Counted from the stretch's first letter, positions 51,489-62,290 are shown. The stretch is 64,000 bases of DNA from Palsa-459 sp963841965 (GCA_963841965.1 CAWJES010000010.1:496001-560000), one strand, 5' to 3'. The notes: generated from the sequence alone by a model not told the origin. A program made the numbers and translations.

Positions 51489-52564
51489 GTTCGATCCGAG
51501 TCGCGATCGCCGGAGTCGGCAACTGCGCGAGTTCCCTCATCCAGGGGGTGCGCTACTACAAGGACGCCGACCCCAACGACGTCGTGCCCGGGCTGATGCA
51601 CGTCGAGCTCGCCGGCTACCACGTGCGGGACCTCGAGTTCGTGGCGGCGTTCGACGTCGACGCCGCGAAGGTCGGCACTGACCTCTCCAAGGCGATCTTC
51701 TCCTCGCAGAACAACACGATCAAGTTCTCCGAGGTCGGCCACGTGGGCGTGACCGTGCAGCGCGGGCCGACGTTCGACGGCCTCTCGAAGTACTACCGCG
51801 AGATGATCGAGGAGTCCCCTGCGGACCCCTGCGACGTCGTCGCGGTCCTGCGAGAGACGAAGGCCGACGTCCTCGTCTCGTACCTCCCGGTCGGCTCCGA
51901 GATCGCCCAGCGCTTCTACGCGCAGTGCGCGCTCGACGCCGGCGTCGCCTTCGTGAACGCGATCCCCGTGTTCATCGCCTCGGATCCCGAGTGGGCGAAG
52001 AAGTTCGCCGACGCCGGCGTCCCGATCATCGGCGACGACATCAAGAGCCAGGTGGGCTCGACGATCGTGCACCGCGTCCTCACCCGCCTCTTCGAGGACC
52101 GCGGCACCGCCCTCGACCACACCTACCAGCTGAACGTCGGGGGGAACATGGACTTCAAGAACATGCTCGACCGCGACCGGCTCGAGTCGAAGAAGATCTC
52201 GAAGACCCAGGCCGTGACCTCCCAGATGGAGGACACGATGCTCGGCGACGAGGACATCCACATCGGCCCCTCGGACCACGTGCCGTGGCTCCACGACCGC
52301 AAGTGGGCCTACATCCGCATGGAGGGCCGCAACTTCGGCGACGTGCCCCTCAACCTGGAGCTCAAGCTCGAGGTCTGGGACTCCCCGAACTCCGCGGGGG
52401 TCATCATCGACGCGGTGCGCTGCGCCAAGGCCGCGCTCGACCGCGGCATCGGCGGCCCGCTCCTCGGACCGAGCGCCTACTTCATGAAGTCGCCGCCCGT
52501 GCAGTACCACGACGACATCGCCCACGAGATGATCGAGGCGTTCTCGCGGGGCGACGAGGACTGA
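51485..52564 (+). CDS. ino1: myo-inositol-1-phosphate synthase
   Basis: A 359-residue NAD-dependent isomerase converting glucose 6-phosphate to inositol 1-phosphate, the entry to phosphatidylinositol and mycothiol in actinobacteria. Seen: VAIAGVGNCASSLIQGVRYY (nucleotide site), SYLPVGSEIAQRFYAQ, GDDIKSQVGSTIVHR, YQLNVGGNMDFKNML and the catalytic-lysine region SKKISKTQAV. The length equals that of the mycobacterial enzyme. A 7-bp hairpin follows 10 bases after the stop. Confidence 0.97.
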   Translation: MSSIRVAIAGVGNCASSLIQGVRYYKDADPNDVVPGLMHVELAGYHVRDLEFVAAFDVDAAKVGTDLSKAIFSSQNNTIKFSEVGHVGVTVQRGPTFDGLSKYYREMIEESPADPCDVVAVLRETKADVLVSYLPVGSEIAQRFYAQCALDAGVAFVNAIPVFIASDPEWAKKFADAGVPIIGDDIKSQVGSTIVHRVLTRLFEDRGTALDHTYQLNVGGNMDFKNMLDRDRLESKKISKTQAVTSQMEDTMLGDEDIHIGPSDHVPWLHDRKWAYIRMEGRNFGDVPLNLELKLEVWDSPNSAGVIIDAVRCAKAALDRGIGGPLLGPSAYFMKSPPVQYHDDIAHEMIEAFSRGDED

Positions 52565-52573
52565 GCCGATCGC

Positions 52574-52592
52574 CCGGCGGTTCTCCCGCCGG
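52574..52592 (+). terminator. Hairpin after ino1
   Basis: CCGGCGG-TTCTC-CCGCCGG, a perfect 7-bp stem with a 5-base loop 9 bases past the ino1 stop. No U-run. Confidence 0.55.
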
Positions 52593-52674
52593 CGCGGCAG
52601 CTGGCCGAATCGGCCGCCTGCGCTCCCAATCGCGTCCGCGGGTCGTAGATTGGCCCCTCCATAGAGGAGGCACG

Positions 52675-53592
52675 ATGGCCAGGCGATCACGGTGGGTACG
52701 GGGGTTCTCGTTCGCGATGACGGCGGTGGTTGGCGCCACGATGGTCGCCGCGGTGACCCCGGGCGTCTCGTCAGCGGCGAGGAAGGCATCCACCTCGTAC
52801 TACGTCAATCTCGGTGACTCCTACGCGGAGGGCTACCAGCCCGGCACCGCGGGCGGCCTCGAGACGCTCCACGGCTATGCCAACCATCTGGTCACCGACG
52901 TCGCGAGGAAGCACGCCCTGACGCTCGAGAACTTCGGCTGCGGCGGTGCGACGACGACCTCGATCCTGAACGCGATCGGCTGCCCGCCGGGCGGCCTGGC
53001 GAACGACGGCGTCGCGTACCCGACGACGACCCAGGCAGCGGCGGCACTGAGCTTCATCGCCGCGCACCAGGGCCAGATCGGCCTCGTCACGATCTCGATC
53101 GGCGGCAACGACTTCGACGGGTGCCTCAGCTCGGCCACGCCGATCCCCTGCGCCGCGGCGGCGCTGCCCGTCATGGAGGCGAACATCAAGACGCTCGCCT
53201 CCGAGCTGCGCACGGCGGTCGGTCCTTCGGTGCCGATGATCGCGATCACCTACCCCGATGTCGCGCTCGCCGAGTGGCTGCTCGGCACCACGGCAGGCAA
53301 GTCCTTCGCCTCGGAGTCGGCTGCGGGATTCCGCCAGCTGATCAACCCGACGTTCGTCGCGGCCTACACGCCGTCGAACGTCTCGTTCGTCGACATCACC
53401 AAGGCGACGGGGGCCTACGTGCCCCTGACCAAGACCGTCACCTTCAAGCCCTACGGCAAGATCCCCTACGCGGTCGCCGAGGTGTGCAAGCTGACGTGGA
53501 TGTGCGCACAGGCCAACATCCACCCGAACAACGCCGGCTACACCCTCATCGCGTCGCAGATCGCCAAGGTGTACCTGAAGCTCGCCGCCTGA
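52675..53592 (+). CDS. Secreted SGNH/GDSL-family hydrolase
   Basis: A 305-residue exported esterase/lipase-like protein. Signal peptide: MARRSRWVRGFSFAMTAVVG, cleavage near VSSAA. Block I GDSYAEGYQ (nucleophile Ser), block II with LENFGCGGAT, block III SIGGNDFDG (oxyanion Asn) and block V NIHPNNAGYTLIA (catalytic His). The Asp usually three or two residues before that His is replaced (Ala and Asn here), so activity may be of dyad type. Cysteine pairs suit an extracytoplasmic fold. AGGAGG precedes the ATG. Confidence 0.88.
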   Translation: MARRSRWVRGFSFAMTAVVGATMVAAVTPGVSSAARKASTSYYVNLGDSYAEGYQPGTAGGLETLHGYANHLVTDVARKHALTLENFGCGGATTTSILNAIGCPPGGLANDGVAYPTTTQAAAALSFIAAHQGQIGLVTISIGGNDFDGCLSSATPIPCAAAALPVMEANIKTLASELRTAVGPSVPMIAITYPDVALAEWLLGTTAGKSFASESAAGFRQLINPTFVAAYTPSNVSFVDITKATGAYVPLTKTVTFKPYGKIPYAVAEVCKLTWMCAQANIHPNNAGYTLIASQIAKVYLKLAA

Positions 53593-53637
53593 TCGCTCGG
53601 GACGCCACGCGGCCTGCGTCGCCAGGCAGCCGGGGGC

Positions 53638-55044
53638 CTAGTTCCCCGCCGCCTGGCGCTCAGCCCACCATGCGTCGAGGCGCCTGAACGCCTCGTCCTC
53701 GCCGAGCAGGCCCTCGTCGAGGCGGAGCTCGAGCAGGAAGTCGAGCGCCTGGCCGACGTCGCGCGACGGCGGGATGCCGAGGTGCGCCATCACCTGGGTC
53801 CCGTCGAGGTCCGGCCGCATGGCCAGCAGCGCCTCGCGCTCCGACAGCTCGGCGATCCTCGTCTCGAGCTCGTCCATGCGCGCGTGCGAGCTCCCGCGCG
53901 CTGCGCGCGTTGCGCGTGGTGCAGTCGCACCTCGTGAGCTCGTTCAGCCGTCCGAGGTGCTCGCCCGGCGTCGCGGACGTAGCGGCGCACGGCGCGGTCG
54001 GTCCAGCCCATCTTGTAGGTGTGGAAGCGCAGGTGCAGCTCGACGAGCTTCGTGACGATCTCCATCTCGTCGGTCGGGTAGCGCAGGGCCTCCATGCGGA
54101 CCCTCGTCATGCTGGCGCCGACGATCTCGTGGTGGTGGAAGCTCACCCCGCCCGGCCCGAAGGCCCTCGTCCGCGGCTTGCCGATGTCGTGGAAGAGCGC
54201 CGCGAGCCGCAGGAGCCGGTCCTCGGAGGTCTTGTCGACGACCGCGAACGTGTGTGCGAGCACGTCCTTGTGGCGCTGGATCGGGTCCTGCTCGAGCGCG
54301 AGTCCCGGCAGCTCGGGGAAGAAATGGTCCGCGAGGCCCGTGCGCACGATGAACCAGAGCGCGACCGATGGGGTCGCCACCAGCATGATCTTGTCGAGCT
54401 CGTCGCGGATCCGCTCGGCCGAGACGATCGAGAGCCGGTCGGCGAGCGAGCGCGCCGACTCGACGAGCACGTCGTCGGGGACCAGGTCGAACCGCGCGAT
54501 GAACCGCGCCGCGCGAAGCATGCGCAGCGGGTCGTCGCTGAAGGAGACCTCGGGGTCGAGCGGGGTCGCGAGCCGGCGCTGGGCGAGGTCCACCGCCCCT
54601 CCGAAGGGGTCGACCAGCGTGAGCGTCGCCAGATCGAGCGCCATCGCGTTGATCGTGAAGTCGCGGCGCGGCGAGGTCCGTCTCGACGTCGTCGCCGAAC
54701 GTGACCGACGGGCTTGCGCGAGTCCTCGCGGTAGACCTCGGCGCGGTGCGTCGTGATCTCGAAGACGCGGCCGCGCCTTGCGCAGCCCGATCGTCCCGAA
54801 CTGGCTGCCCTGCTCCCAGACGGCATCCGCCCAGCCGCGCACGATGTCGAGGATCTCCTCGGGCCGCGCCTCGGTCGTGAGGTCGATGTCCACGACGTCG
54901 AGGTCGACGTCACCGATCAGCGCGTCCCTCACCGAGCCGCCGACGAGGTACAGCCGCCGTGCCCGTGCCTCGAAACCGGGCAGCGAGCGGAGCGGCCGTC
55001 TCGAGCAGCGGCGCAAGGCGCGGCGGGACATTCGACGCGGCCAC
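53638..55044 (-). CDS. pcnB: CCA-adding tRNA nucleotidyltransferase (frameshifted in this sequence)
   Basis: About 465 residues after correction. The GTG at 55044 gives VAASNVPPRLAPLLETAAPL. Then come LYLVGGSVRDALIGD, the metal-binding DVVDIDLTTEARPEEIL, RRDFTINAMALDL and DPFGGAVDLAQRRL of the nucleotidyltransferase, an HD domain (AALFHDIGKPRTRAF) and C-terminal helices. At least five frame changes are seen (near 53.89, 54.68, 54.72, 54.77 and 54.98 kb), all fixable by removing one base each. The gene's position opposite a large secreted protein and murJ is the conserved actinobacterial order. An essential tRNA enzyme is unlikely to be truly broken, so sequence error is preferred. Confidence 0.85.
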
Positions 55045-55098
55045 GCGGTGAGGGTAGTTCGCCCCGGCGCGACCGCAGGCATCTTCTAGCCTTGACCA

Positions 55099-57066
55099 AT
55101 GGTCGTCGGCGCGCGGGCGGGGTGCCGTCTCGTGCTGGCGGCCCTCGTCGTGTGGCTGGTGGTGCTCACGGCCGGCGCTCCAGCGGCCACGGCCGCCGCC
55201 ACGTCGCCGCCGTCGAGCGCCGGCGTGGACCTGCTGGCCCAGACGCCCGTCGTGCACGCCCCGAGCCGCCCGCTCACCGTCGTGCTCGGCGACACGGGCG
55301 CGGCCGCGGCCCCGGGTGCCACCGTGCAGCTCACGCATCTACTCGGAGGCTGACGACCCGGTCGGGCCTCGAGGCCGCGATCGGCGCCGCCGGCCCGTCG
55401 GGCGCGATGGACCAGACGCCGGCGATCCCGCTCTCCTGCCTCTCGAGCGGCGGCTCGTTCCACCTGACCGTCGGGGTCGCCCCCAACGGCGTGGAGGTGC
55501 CGAAGCACGAGCTGTGCGGCGGGGCGGACCCCGTGCTGCGGATCACGTGCTCGACCGGCTGCGACGGCGTCTACCCGCTCGGGATCACCGTGTCGTCGGG
55601 AGCGACCGCCGCGACGACGACGTCGCTCGTGACCTACGCCGCGACCGCCTCGGATCCGCTCCGCGTGGCGTGGATCCTGCGCCTGGCAGGGGCGAACCTC
55701 GGTCGCGCGGACGCGACGTTGCGCGCCGTCGCGGCGCATCCGGCAGTGCCGGTCACGCTCGACGTGCAGGGCTCGACGGTCGCGAGGTCCGTCGGGTCCA
55801 CCTCGAGCAAGTCGGCGATCTCGGCCCTCGACGAGCTCGACCGGCGAGCCCGAGCACGTCCTCATCGCCGAGCCCTTCGTCCGCGCCGATCTCGGGGCGC
55901 TCTGGGCGGGGAACCTCGCGGCGGAGGTCCAGAGCCAGTACGCGCTCAACGCCGTCATGCTCGCCAAGGCGGACGTCGCGACGGCTCCCAGCACCGTCGC
56001 CACCTACGGCACCGGGCCGCAGACCCCGACGATGGCGGACGCCGTGACCTCAGCGGGCTTCCGGGACCTCGTCGTCCCCGGATCCTCGCTCGCCCAGGAC
56101 CCCTCGTCCTCCCTGTCGTGGGGCTCGCCCTTCCGGATCGCAGGATCGGCGTCGAGCCCGGTCGCCCTCGCCACCGACGACGTGCTCGGCCAGCTGAGCG
56201 AGAGCCAGTTCGCCGAGCCCGCGCTGACCGCCGCGCAGTTCCTCGGCGAGCTCGCCTTCCTCCACTTCGAGCAGCCGTACCTCCCCGATCCGCGCGTGGT
56301 GGCCGTCGTCACCAACGCGTGGCCCTCGATCCGCACGACCTTCGTCTCCGACGTGCTCGCGGGCCTCGCGGCGAACCCCGTGCTTGCCCCGGTCACGGTG
56401 CCGGCCGCCTTCGCCCAGGTGCCCGTCGGGGCGAACGGGTTCCCGGCCACCCAATCGCTCACCCTCGGGCCGAGCGCGCCGTTCGACGCGCCGACGATCG
56501 CCACCATCCGCTTCCTGCGCACCACCATCGACGCCCTGGGATCCGCGATCATCGCCGGCAACTCCCCGATCCCCTCGATCGAGGCCCAGCTCCTCTCCGC
56601 CGAGCGCGTGCTGCCGCCGTCGGTGCGGACCGCCATCCTCAACGGCGTGCACACGAGGCTCGCCGACGAGCTCGGTAACTTCCACATCGACAACGGCTCC
56701 ATCACGCTCACGGGCTCGGACGGGTCCCTGCCGATCACGGTCCTGTCGTCGGCGAACTACACGCTCGACGCCTACCTGCGCCTCACGAGCCCGAGGATCT
56801 CGTTCCCCCAGGGTGCGAGCCGCCTCGTCGTGCTGTCCAGCTCCGTGCTGTCGGTCCGGATCCCCGCCCACGCCGAGGCGTCGGGCGACCTGCCGCTGAC
56901 CGCGACGCTGGTGTCCCCTGACGGGCAGCTCCTGATCGCGCACGCCGACATCGTCGTGCGGACGACGCCGACGTCCATCGTCGGCATCGCGCTGACCATC
57001 GGCGCCATCTTGGTGCTCGCCCTGTGGTGGGTGCGCACGGCGCGGCGTCCGAAGGCGTCGCGCTGA
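55099..57066 (+). CDS. Large secreted, C-terminally anchored protein (DUF6049-like), frameshifted
   Basis: About 655 residues after correcting two frame changes, near 55.34 and 55.84 kb. Signal sequence CRLVLAALVVWLVVLTAG; a long extracytoplasmic region with beta-rich segments (PLRVAWILRLAGANLGRADA, YALNAVMLAKADVA, FLHFEQPYLPDP); and one C-terminal membrane helix SIVGIALTIGAILVLALWWV followed by basic residues. Its place between pcnB and murJ, with the stop overlapping the murJ ATG, matches the mycobacterial Rv3909-type gene. Function is unknown; the coupling suggests a role with MurJ in envelope synthesis. Confidence 0.75.
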
Positions 57067-58675
57067 TGGCGGACGCGGAGCGCAGTCCCCGGCTGCTCGG
57101 TGCGGCCTCGACGATGGCTGCGGGGACCCTCGCATCGCGGGCCTCGGGCGTGGCGCGGATCCTCGTCCTCGCGTGGGTGCTCGGCTTCAGCCCCCTCGCC
57201 GACTCGTACAACCTGGCGAACACGATCCCCAACATGCTCTACGACGTCGTGCTGGGTGGCATCGCCTCGGCGACCTTCGTCCCGGTGTTCATCGAGCGGC
57301 TCGCACGCGATGGCGAGCGCCGGGCGTGGAAGTCCATCTCGGCCGTGGCGACGGTCTCGCTCGTCGTCCTCGTCGTCGCGTCCGCGGCCGCATGGCTGCT
57401 CGCGCCGTGGATCATCGACGGGTTCACGGCCTTCAACCACATCGGCGGGACGCGCACCGCCGCCGAGCTCGCCGAACAGCGCAGCGTCGCGACCTCGCTG
57501 CTGCGCTGGTTCACGCCCCAGATCCTCTTCTACGGGATCATCGCGATCTCGACGGCGCTGCTCAACGTCCGTCACCGGTTCGGCGCGCCGGCGTGGACGC
57601 CGATCGCCAACAACGTCGTGTGCATCGCGGTGCTGATCTGGTTCGCCGCCATCGACCCCTCCCCCACGCTCTCGTCCGTCGCGACCTCGCCGTCCAAGCT
57701 CGCGCTGCTCGGGCTCGGCACGACCGTCGGCGTCGCGATCCAGGCGATGCTGCTGGTGCCGTCGCTCGTGTCTGCCGGCGGCCTGCAGGCTGCAGTGGCG
57801 GTTCGACCTGCGCGACGCCGCCGTGCGGCGCGTGGGCCAGCTCTCGAGCTGGACCCTCGGCATCGTGGTCTCGAACCAGATCGCGCTCGCGGTGGTCCTC
57901 GCCTTCGCGTTCGGCATCGGGGGCGAGGGCCCGGTCTCCGCCTACACGTACGGCTGGGCGTTCATGCAGATGCCCTATGCGGTCGTCGCGGTCTCGGTGA
58001 TGGCCGCGATCACCCCCGAGCTCTCCCGCCACTGGACCCACGGGCGCCGCGACGAGTACGCGACGCGCTTCGGCACCGGGCTGCGCGGCACCATGGGGAT
58101 CATCCTGCCCGCGTCGGTCGGGCTCGCCATCCTCGCCCAGCCCATCGTCGCGCTCTTCCTCTACCGAGGCCAGGGCACCGGGCACCTGCTCACCGGGACC
58201 GTGCTCTCCGTGCTCGCCCTCGGCCTGCCCGGGTTCACCTGCTTCCAGTACGCGATCCGGGGACTCCAGGCGATGCAGCGCGCACGCGACGCGTTCTCGC
58301 TCTACATCGTCGAGAACACCTGCAACGTCGTGCTCGCGATCACCATCGGACGCCACTCGATCGGCGTGCTGACCGCGACGGTGTCGATCTCGTACACGGT
58401 CGCTGCCGTGCTCGCGCTGCTCGTCATCCGGCACCGCGCCGGATCGCTCGGGGCACCCGGGTGCTATCGCCCGCTCGCGCGGATCGCGCTGGCGACCTGC
58501 GTGCTCGGCGTCGTCACCGTGCTCGCGGCCGCGGCGACGGGCTGGTCGACGGGGATCGGCCTCGTCGTGCGCCTTGCGTGGAGCGTCGCCGCCGGCTCTC
58601 TCGCGTTCTTCGCCACGGCGGCGTGGCTGAACCGCAAGCGCGCGGCGGACCACTGTTCCGCGTGGCAGGCTCTGA
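57066..58675 (+). CDS. murJ: Lipid II flippase MurJ (frameshifted)
   Basis: About 536 residues, 14 membrane helices expected, moving lipid II across the membrane. N-terminal half: MAAGTLASRASGVARILVLAW, SYNLANTIPNMLYDVVLGGI, ATFVPVFIERLARDGE, TPQILFYGIIAISTALLNVR. One base is extra near 57.80 kb; the second half continues GQLSSWTLGIVVSNQIALAV, MQMPYAVVAVSVMAAITPEL and PGFTCFQYAIRGLQAM. The frame also has to change once more to use the TGA at 58673, so the end is approximate. No mycobacterial-type C-terminal pseudokinase is attached. Confidence 0.85.
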
Positions 58676-58693
58676 GCGGACGAGAGGAGCGCC

Positions 58694-59545
58694 ATGGGAG
58701 ACGTCCGCATCATCACCGACTCTGCGTGCGACCTGCCGCACGAGCAGATCGAGTCGCGCGGCATCATCGTGGTTCCGCTCACCATCCGCTTCGGCGACGA
58801 GGAGTTCACCGACGGCGTCGACCTGTCGAGCGACGAGTTCTGGAAGCGGTGCAGCGCCTCCAAGCAGCTGCCAGAGACCGCAGCCCCCTCGCCCGGCGCC
58901 TTCCAGGCCGCCTATGAGCGCGCTGCGGCCGAGGGTGCGCTCGGGGTCGTCGCCATCTCCCTGTCCTCGGGCCTGTCGGCGACGTTCCAGTCGGCCAAGC
59001 TCGGCGCCGAGGCCGTCGCGGGAACGATCGAGGTCCGCGTCGTCGACTCGAGGACCGTGACCGCCGCGCAGGGCCTGCTGGCCCTCGACGCCGCGGTGTT
59101 CGCCGCGACGGGCGCGTCGCGTCGACGAGGTGGCTGCGCACGCGCGAGCGCCGCACGGGCGACGCCGGCCTCGTCGGGACGCTCGACACCCTGGAGCACC
59201 TCATCAAGGGCGGCCGCGTGGGCGGGGCCAAGGCGATGGTCGGCTCGCTGCTCAGCGTGAAGCCGCTGCTCACCGTGAAGGACGGCCTCGTCGTGGAGGA
59301 CGGGCGCCAGCGCACCCGCGCGCGCGCGCTCGAGCTGCTCGCGACGCGGCGCGGAGGCCGCCGCGCCGTTCGACTGGGTCGCCGTCGGCGGGGGCGACGC
59401 GAAGGACATCGACGTGGTGCTCGACCGCATCGCGTCGATCGACACGGTGCACCCGCTCATCGTCACCGAGATCGGCCCGGTCGTCGGCACCCACGGCGGA
59501 CCCGGCATCATCGGGGTCTGCTGGTTGCAGCGCGCAGCGACCTGA
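58694..59545 (+). CDS. DegV-family fatty-acid-binding protein (frameshifted)
   Basis: About 280 residues after removing three extra bases near 59120, 59142 and 59347. It begins VRIITDSACDLPHEQIESRG, the DegV signature; VVAISLSSGLSATFQSAKLG and KGGRVGGAKAMVGSLLSVKP are fatty-acid-pocket segments. The C-terminal HPLIVTEIGPVVGTHGGPG carries the conserved His-Gly motif. DegV proteins (FakB in Firmicutes) present fatty acids to a kinase; here the kinase partner is not in the window and the role is inferred. AGAGGAG precedes the ATG. Confidence 0.82.
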
Positions 59546-59596
59546 TCGGAACCGCCGGGCTGCCTGCGACGGTGCTGCGGCACTAGGGTCGGCGCC

Positions 59597-59943
59597 GTGG
59601 CGCCGAAGACACCAGCGACGACGCGAAGGCCGGACCCGACCTCGCCGGCAAGCACGATGTGGTGCGATCGACCAGCTGGTCGACACCATCCACGACAAGG
59701 TCATCCGGCCGATCCTGCTGGTCGGCCGCACCCTCGCGTTCTCGTTCATCATCATCTTCGCCGCGGCTGCCTTGGCCGTGGCGCTTGCGGTCGCGCATCC
59801 TGCGGCTCCTCGACGTCTACGTGTTCCCCGACCACCAGTGGGCCTCGTGGGCCTGCTCGGGCTCATCTTCGTGGCCGGCGGGCCTCATCATCTGGCGCTC
59901 GCGCAGGCCCGTCCCAGCGAAGAACGGTGGCAGCCGCCGGTGA
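59597..59943 (+). CDS. Small membrane protein, frameshifted
   Basis: About 110 residues after frame repair. A GTG start gives a short charged N-terminus, then IDQLVDTIHDKVIRPILLVG, a membrane helix LAFSFIIIFAAAALAVALAV, LDVYVFPDHQWASW and a second helix GLIFVAGGLIIWRSRRP. The stop overlaps the trxB GTG by 4 bases. I do not recognise the family; it occupies the position of small membrane genes upstream of trxB in actinobacteria. Confidence 0.5.
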
Positions 59944-60911
59944 GCGAGCACACGCAGGGTCGCCATCATCGGCTCGGGCCCAGCAGGGCTCACCGCGGCG
60001 ATCTACTCCGCCGCGCGCCCAGCTCGCCCCGATCGTGATCGAGGGCGAGCCGTCCAGCACCTCGGACCAGCCGGGCGGCCAGCTGATGCTCACGACCGAG
60101 GTCGAGAACTTCCCCGGGTTCGATCGACGGCGTCACGGGTCCCGACCTCATGGGCAAGCATGCGCGCCCAGGCCGCTGCGCTTCGGCGCGGACCTCCGCG
60201 TCGCCAAGGTCCTCAGGGCCGACCTCTCGGCCCGGCCGTTCCAGCTGTGGATCGACGCAGGACGACGAGCCCGACCTCACCGCCGACGCGGTGATCGTCG
60301 CGACCGGGCGCACGGTCGATGCCGCTCGTCGGTGCCCGGCGAGGACGCGCCTCCTCGGCCACGGCCTCTCCACGTGCGCGACCTGCGACGGGTTCTTCTT
60401 CCGGGGCCAGGAGATCGCGGTCGTGGGCGGCGGCGACTCCGCGCTCGAAGAGGCGCTCTTCCTCACGCGGTTCGCGACCAAGGTCACGGTCGATGCACCG
60501 GCGCGACGAGCTGCGCGCCTCGCGGATCATGCAGCAGCGCGCCCTCGCCCACGAGAAGATCGAGTTCCTCTGGAACACCGTCGTCGACCGAGGTGCTCGG
60601 CGAGGAGTCCGTGCACTCGCTCGCGCGTGCGCGACACGGTGACCGGCGGCGACGTCCACGCTCGACGGTCACCGGGGTCTTCGTCGCGATCGGCCACGAG
60701 CCCAACACCTCGCTCGTCGAAGGGCCAGCTCGACCTCGACGAGAACGGCTACGTCGTCACCCCGAGCGGCTCCGCCGACGTCCGTCGAGGGCGTCTTCGC
60801 CGCCGGGCGACGTCCAGGACCACGTCTACCGCCAGGCGATCACCTCGGCCGGCTCGGGCTGCATGGCGGCGATCGACGCGGAGCGCTGGCTCGAGGCGCA
60901 CGGGCCGCTAG
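59940..60911 (+). CDS. trxB: Thioredoxin reductase (heavily frameshifted)
   Basis: FAD/NADPH enzyme that recycles thioredoxin. In three interleaved frames one can read the whole protein: VAIIGSGPAGLTAAIYSA, IEGEPSSTSDQPGGQLMLTT, EVENFPGF, the redox pair in HGLSTCATCDGFFFRGQ, VVGGGDSALEEALFLTRFA, VTGVFVAIGHEPNTSLVEG and VFAAGDVQDHVYRQAITSAG. About 17 single-base insertions, each between otherwise intact codons, are needed to explain the shifts (for example near 60013, 60122, 60159 and 60178). The true product should be ~315 residues. The start is the GTG overlapping the previous stop; the end is approximate. Confidence 0.82.
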
Positions 60912-60974
60912 CAGGCCCGGGAACATCGCGGGGCGCCCGCCGCGTTGTTACCCTTCGCCAGAACGGAGGAACAC

Positions 60975-61300
60975 ATGGCAACGATCCAGACACTCACCGA
61001 TGCGACCTTCAAGGAAACGGTGAGTCGGCGCGGACAACCCCGATCCTCGTCGACTTCTGGGCCGAGTGGTGCGGACCCTGCAAGCAGATCGCCCCGATCC
61101 TCGAGGAGATCGCGAGCGAGCAGGAGGGCCGGCTGTCCATCGGGAAGCTCAACGTCGACGACAACCTGAGGCACGGCCCAGGAGTTCTCGGTCATGTCGA
61201 TCCCGACGCTCATCCTGTTCAAGGGGGCGAGCCCGTCGCCCGCCTCGTGGGTGCGAAGCCCAAGGGAGCGCTCCTCCAGGAGCTCTCCGCCTACCTGTAG
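60975..61300 (+). CDS. trxA: Thioredoxin (frameshifted)
   Basis: A protein of ~107 residues. MATIQTLTDATFKETV in the first frame, ILVDFWAEWCGPCKQIAPIL in the second (active-site CGPC), IGKLNVDDN, then QEFSVMSIPTLILFKG and VARLVGAKPKGALLQELSAY in others. Four single-base changes lie near 61.03, 61.05, 61.17 and 61.23 kb; the last is in a G-run and looks like a deletion. GGAGG precedes the ATG. Partner of the adjacent reductase and probable electron donor for the Bcp peroxiredoxin and possibly ArsC. Confidence 0.85.
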
Positions 61301-61309
61301 GCACGCCCT

Positions 61310-62290
61310 GCACGGTCCTGCCACTCGCCGAGGGGTCCGACCGGTCCCGCGATCACCGACGTCCAGGAGCGCCTTGCCGCCCTCGGCCACGTCTCGACGG
61401 CGACACCCCGGGGATCTTCGGGCCGTCCACGAGGGCCGCGGTCGAGGCGTTCCAGCGCCGCCGCGGGCCTGCGCATCGACGGGATCGTCGGCTGACCTGA
61501 CCTGGGACCGCCTCGTCGAGGCGGGCCGCGTCCTCGGCGACCGGGTGCTGCCCATGGCCGCCCCGATGCCCACGCGGCGACGATGTGGCCGAGCTCCAGG
61601 AGCGCCTCGCGGCCCTCGGGTTCGACCCCGGCCGGGTCGACGGGATCTTCGGCGAGGCGACACGGGCCGCGGTCGTGGGCTTCCAGCGCGACGCGGGCCT
61701 CGTGGACGACGGCATCGCGGGTCCCGCGACCCTCCTCGAGGTCCGGCGCCTCGCCGTCCGGTATCCGAGGTCGACCCTGCGTCAACGAGGTGAAGGAGCG
61801 CTCGGGCGTGCGCGTTCAGCCCGGGTGCCGTCGACGGGCATGGCCGTGGCGATCGGCCAGGCCGGGGGCCTCGAGGTCGTGGTCGAGGCCACCGCCCGCG
61901 CGCTGCGCCTCCGCGGCGCGCACGCGATCGTGGTCCGTGACGTCGACGAGTCGGCACTCGCGGCCACCGCCAACGCGGCCGGCGCCGCCTGCCTGCGTGG
62001 TCCTGCGGCTCGATCCGGGGACCTCGCGGTCGACGGCCCTGTACTTCGCGTCGGAGCGATCCCAGTCACCCGCGGGAATGCTCCTCGCCCAGCACGTCGC
62101 CGAGGCCACCGGCAAGGCCCTCGCGCTCGACCACGCCGTGGCGGGCATGACCCTGCCGGTGCTTCGTGAGACACAGATGCCGGCGGTCGTGGTCGAGTTC
62201 GGGCCGCTCGACCGGGTCGTCGAGCGCACCGCGCAGCTGGCGGCGGCAGTCGTCGAGGCGCTCGAGGGATGGACCGCGCCTCGCGCCTAG
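61310..62290 (+). CDS. cwlM: CwlM-like amidase_3-fold protein with two peptidoglycan-binding domains (frameshifted)
   Basis: About 320 residues over several frames. Two PGB_1 repeats are clear: VQERLAALG with IFGPSTRAAVEAFQRRRG, and AELQERLAALGFDPGRVDGI with GEATRAAVVGFQRDAG. The amidase_3-like part has LEVVVEATARALRLRGAHAI, LDPGTSRSTALYFASE, LPVLRETQMPAVVVEFGPLD. The zinc-ligand His of the usual S-I-H-x-N segment is replaced (VLRLDPG), as in mycobacterial CwlM, which regulates MurA rather than cutting peptidoglycan. The order trxB-trxA-cwlM next to parB-parA is the conserved actinobacterial arrangement. The start is not resolvable; the TAG at 62288 is. Confidence 0.75.

Noticed and set aside
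59940..61300. Programmed frameshifting in trxB/trxA
   Set aside because: There are too many sites, no slippery heptamers or downstream structures in common, and neighbouring genes show the same insertions.
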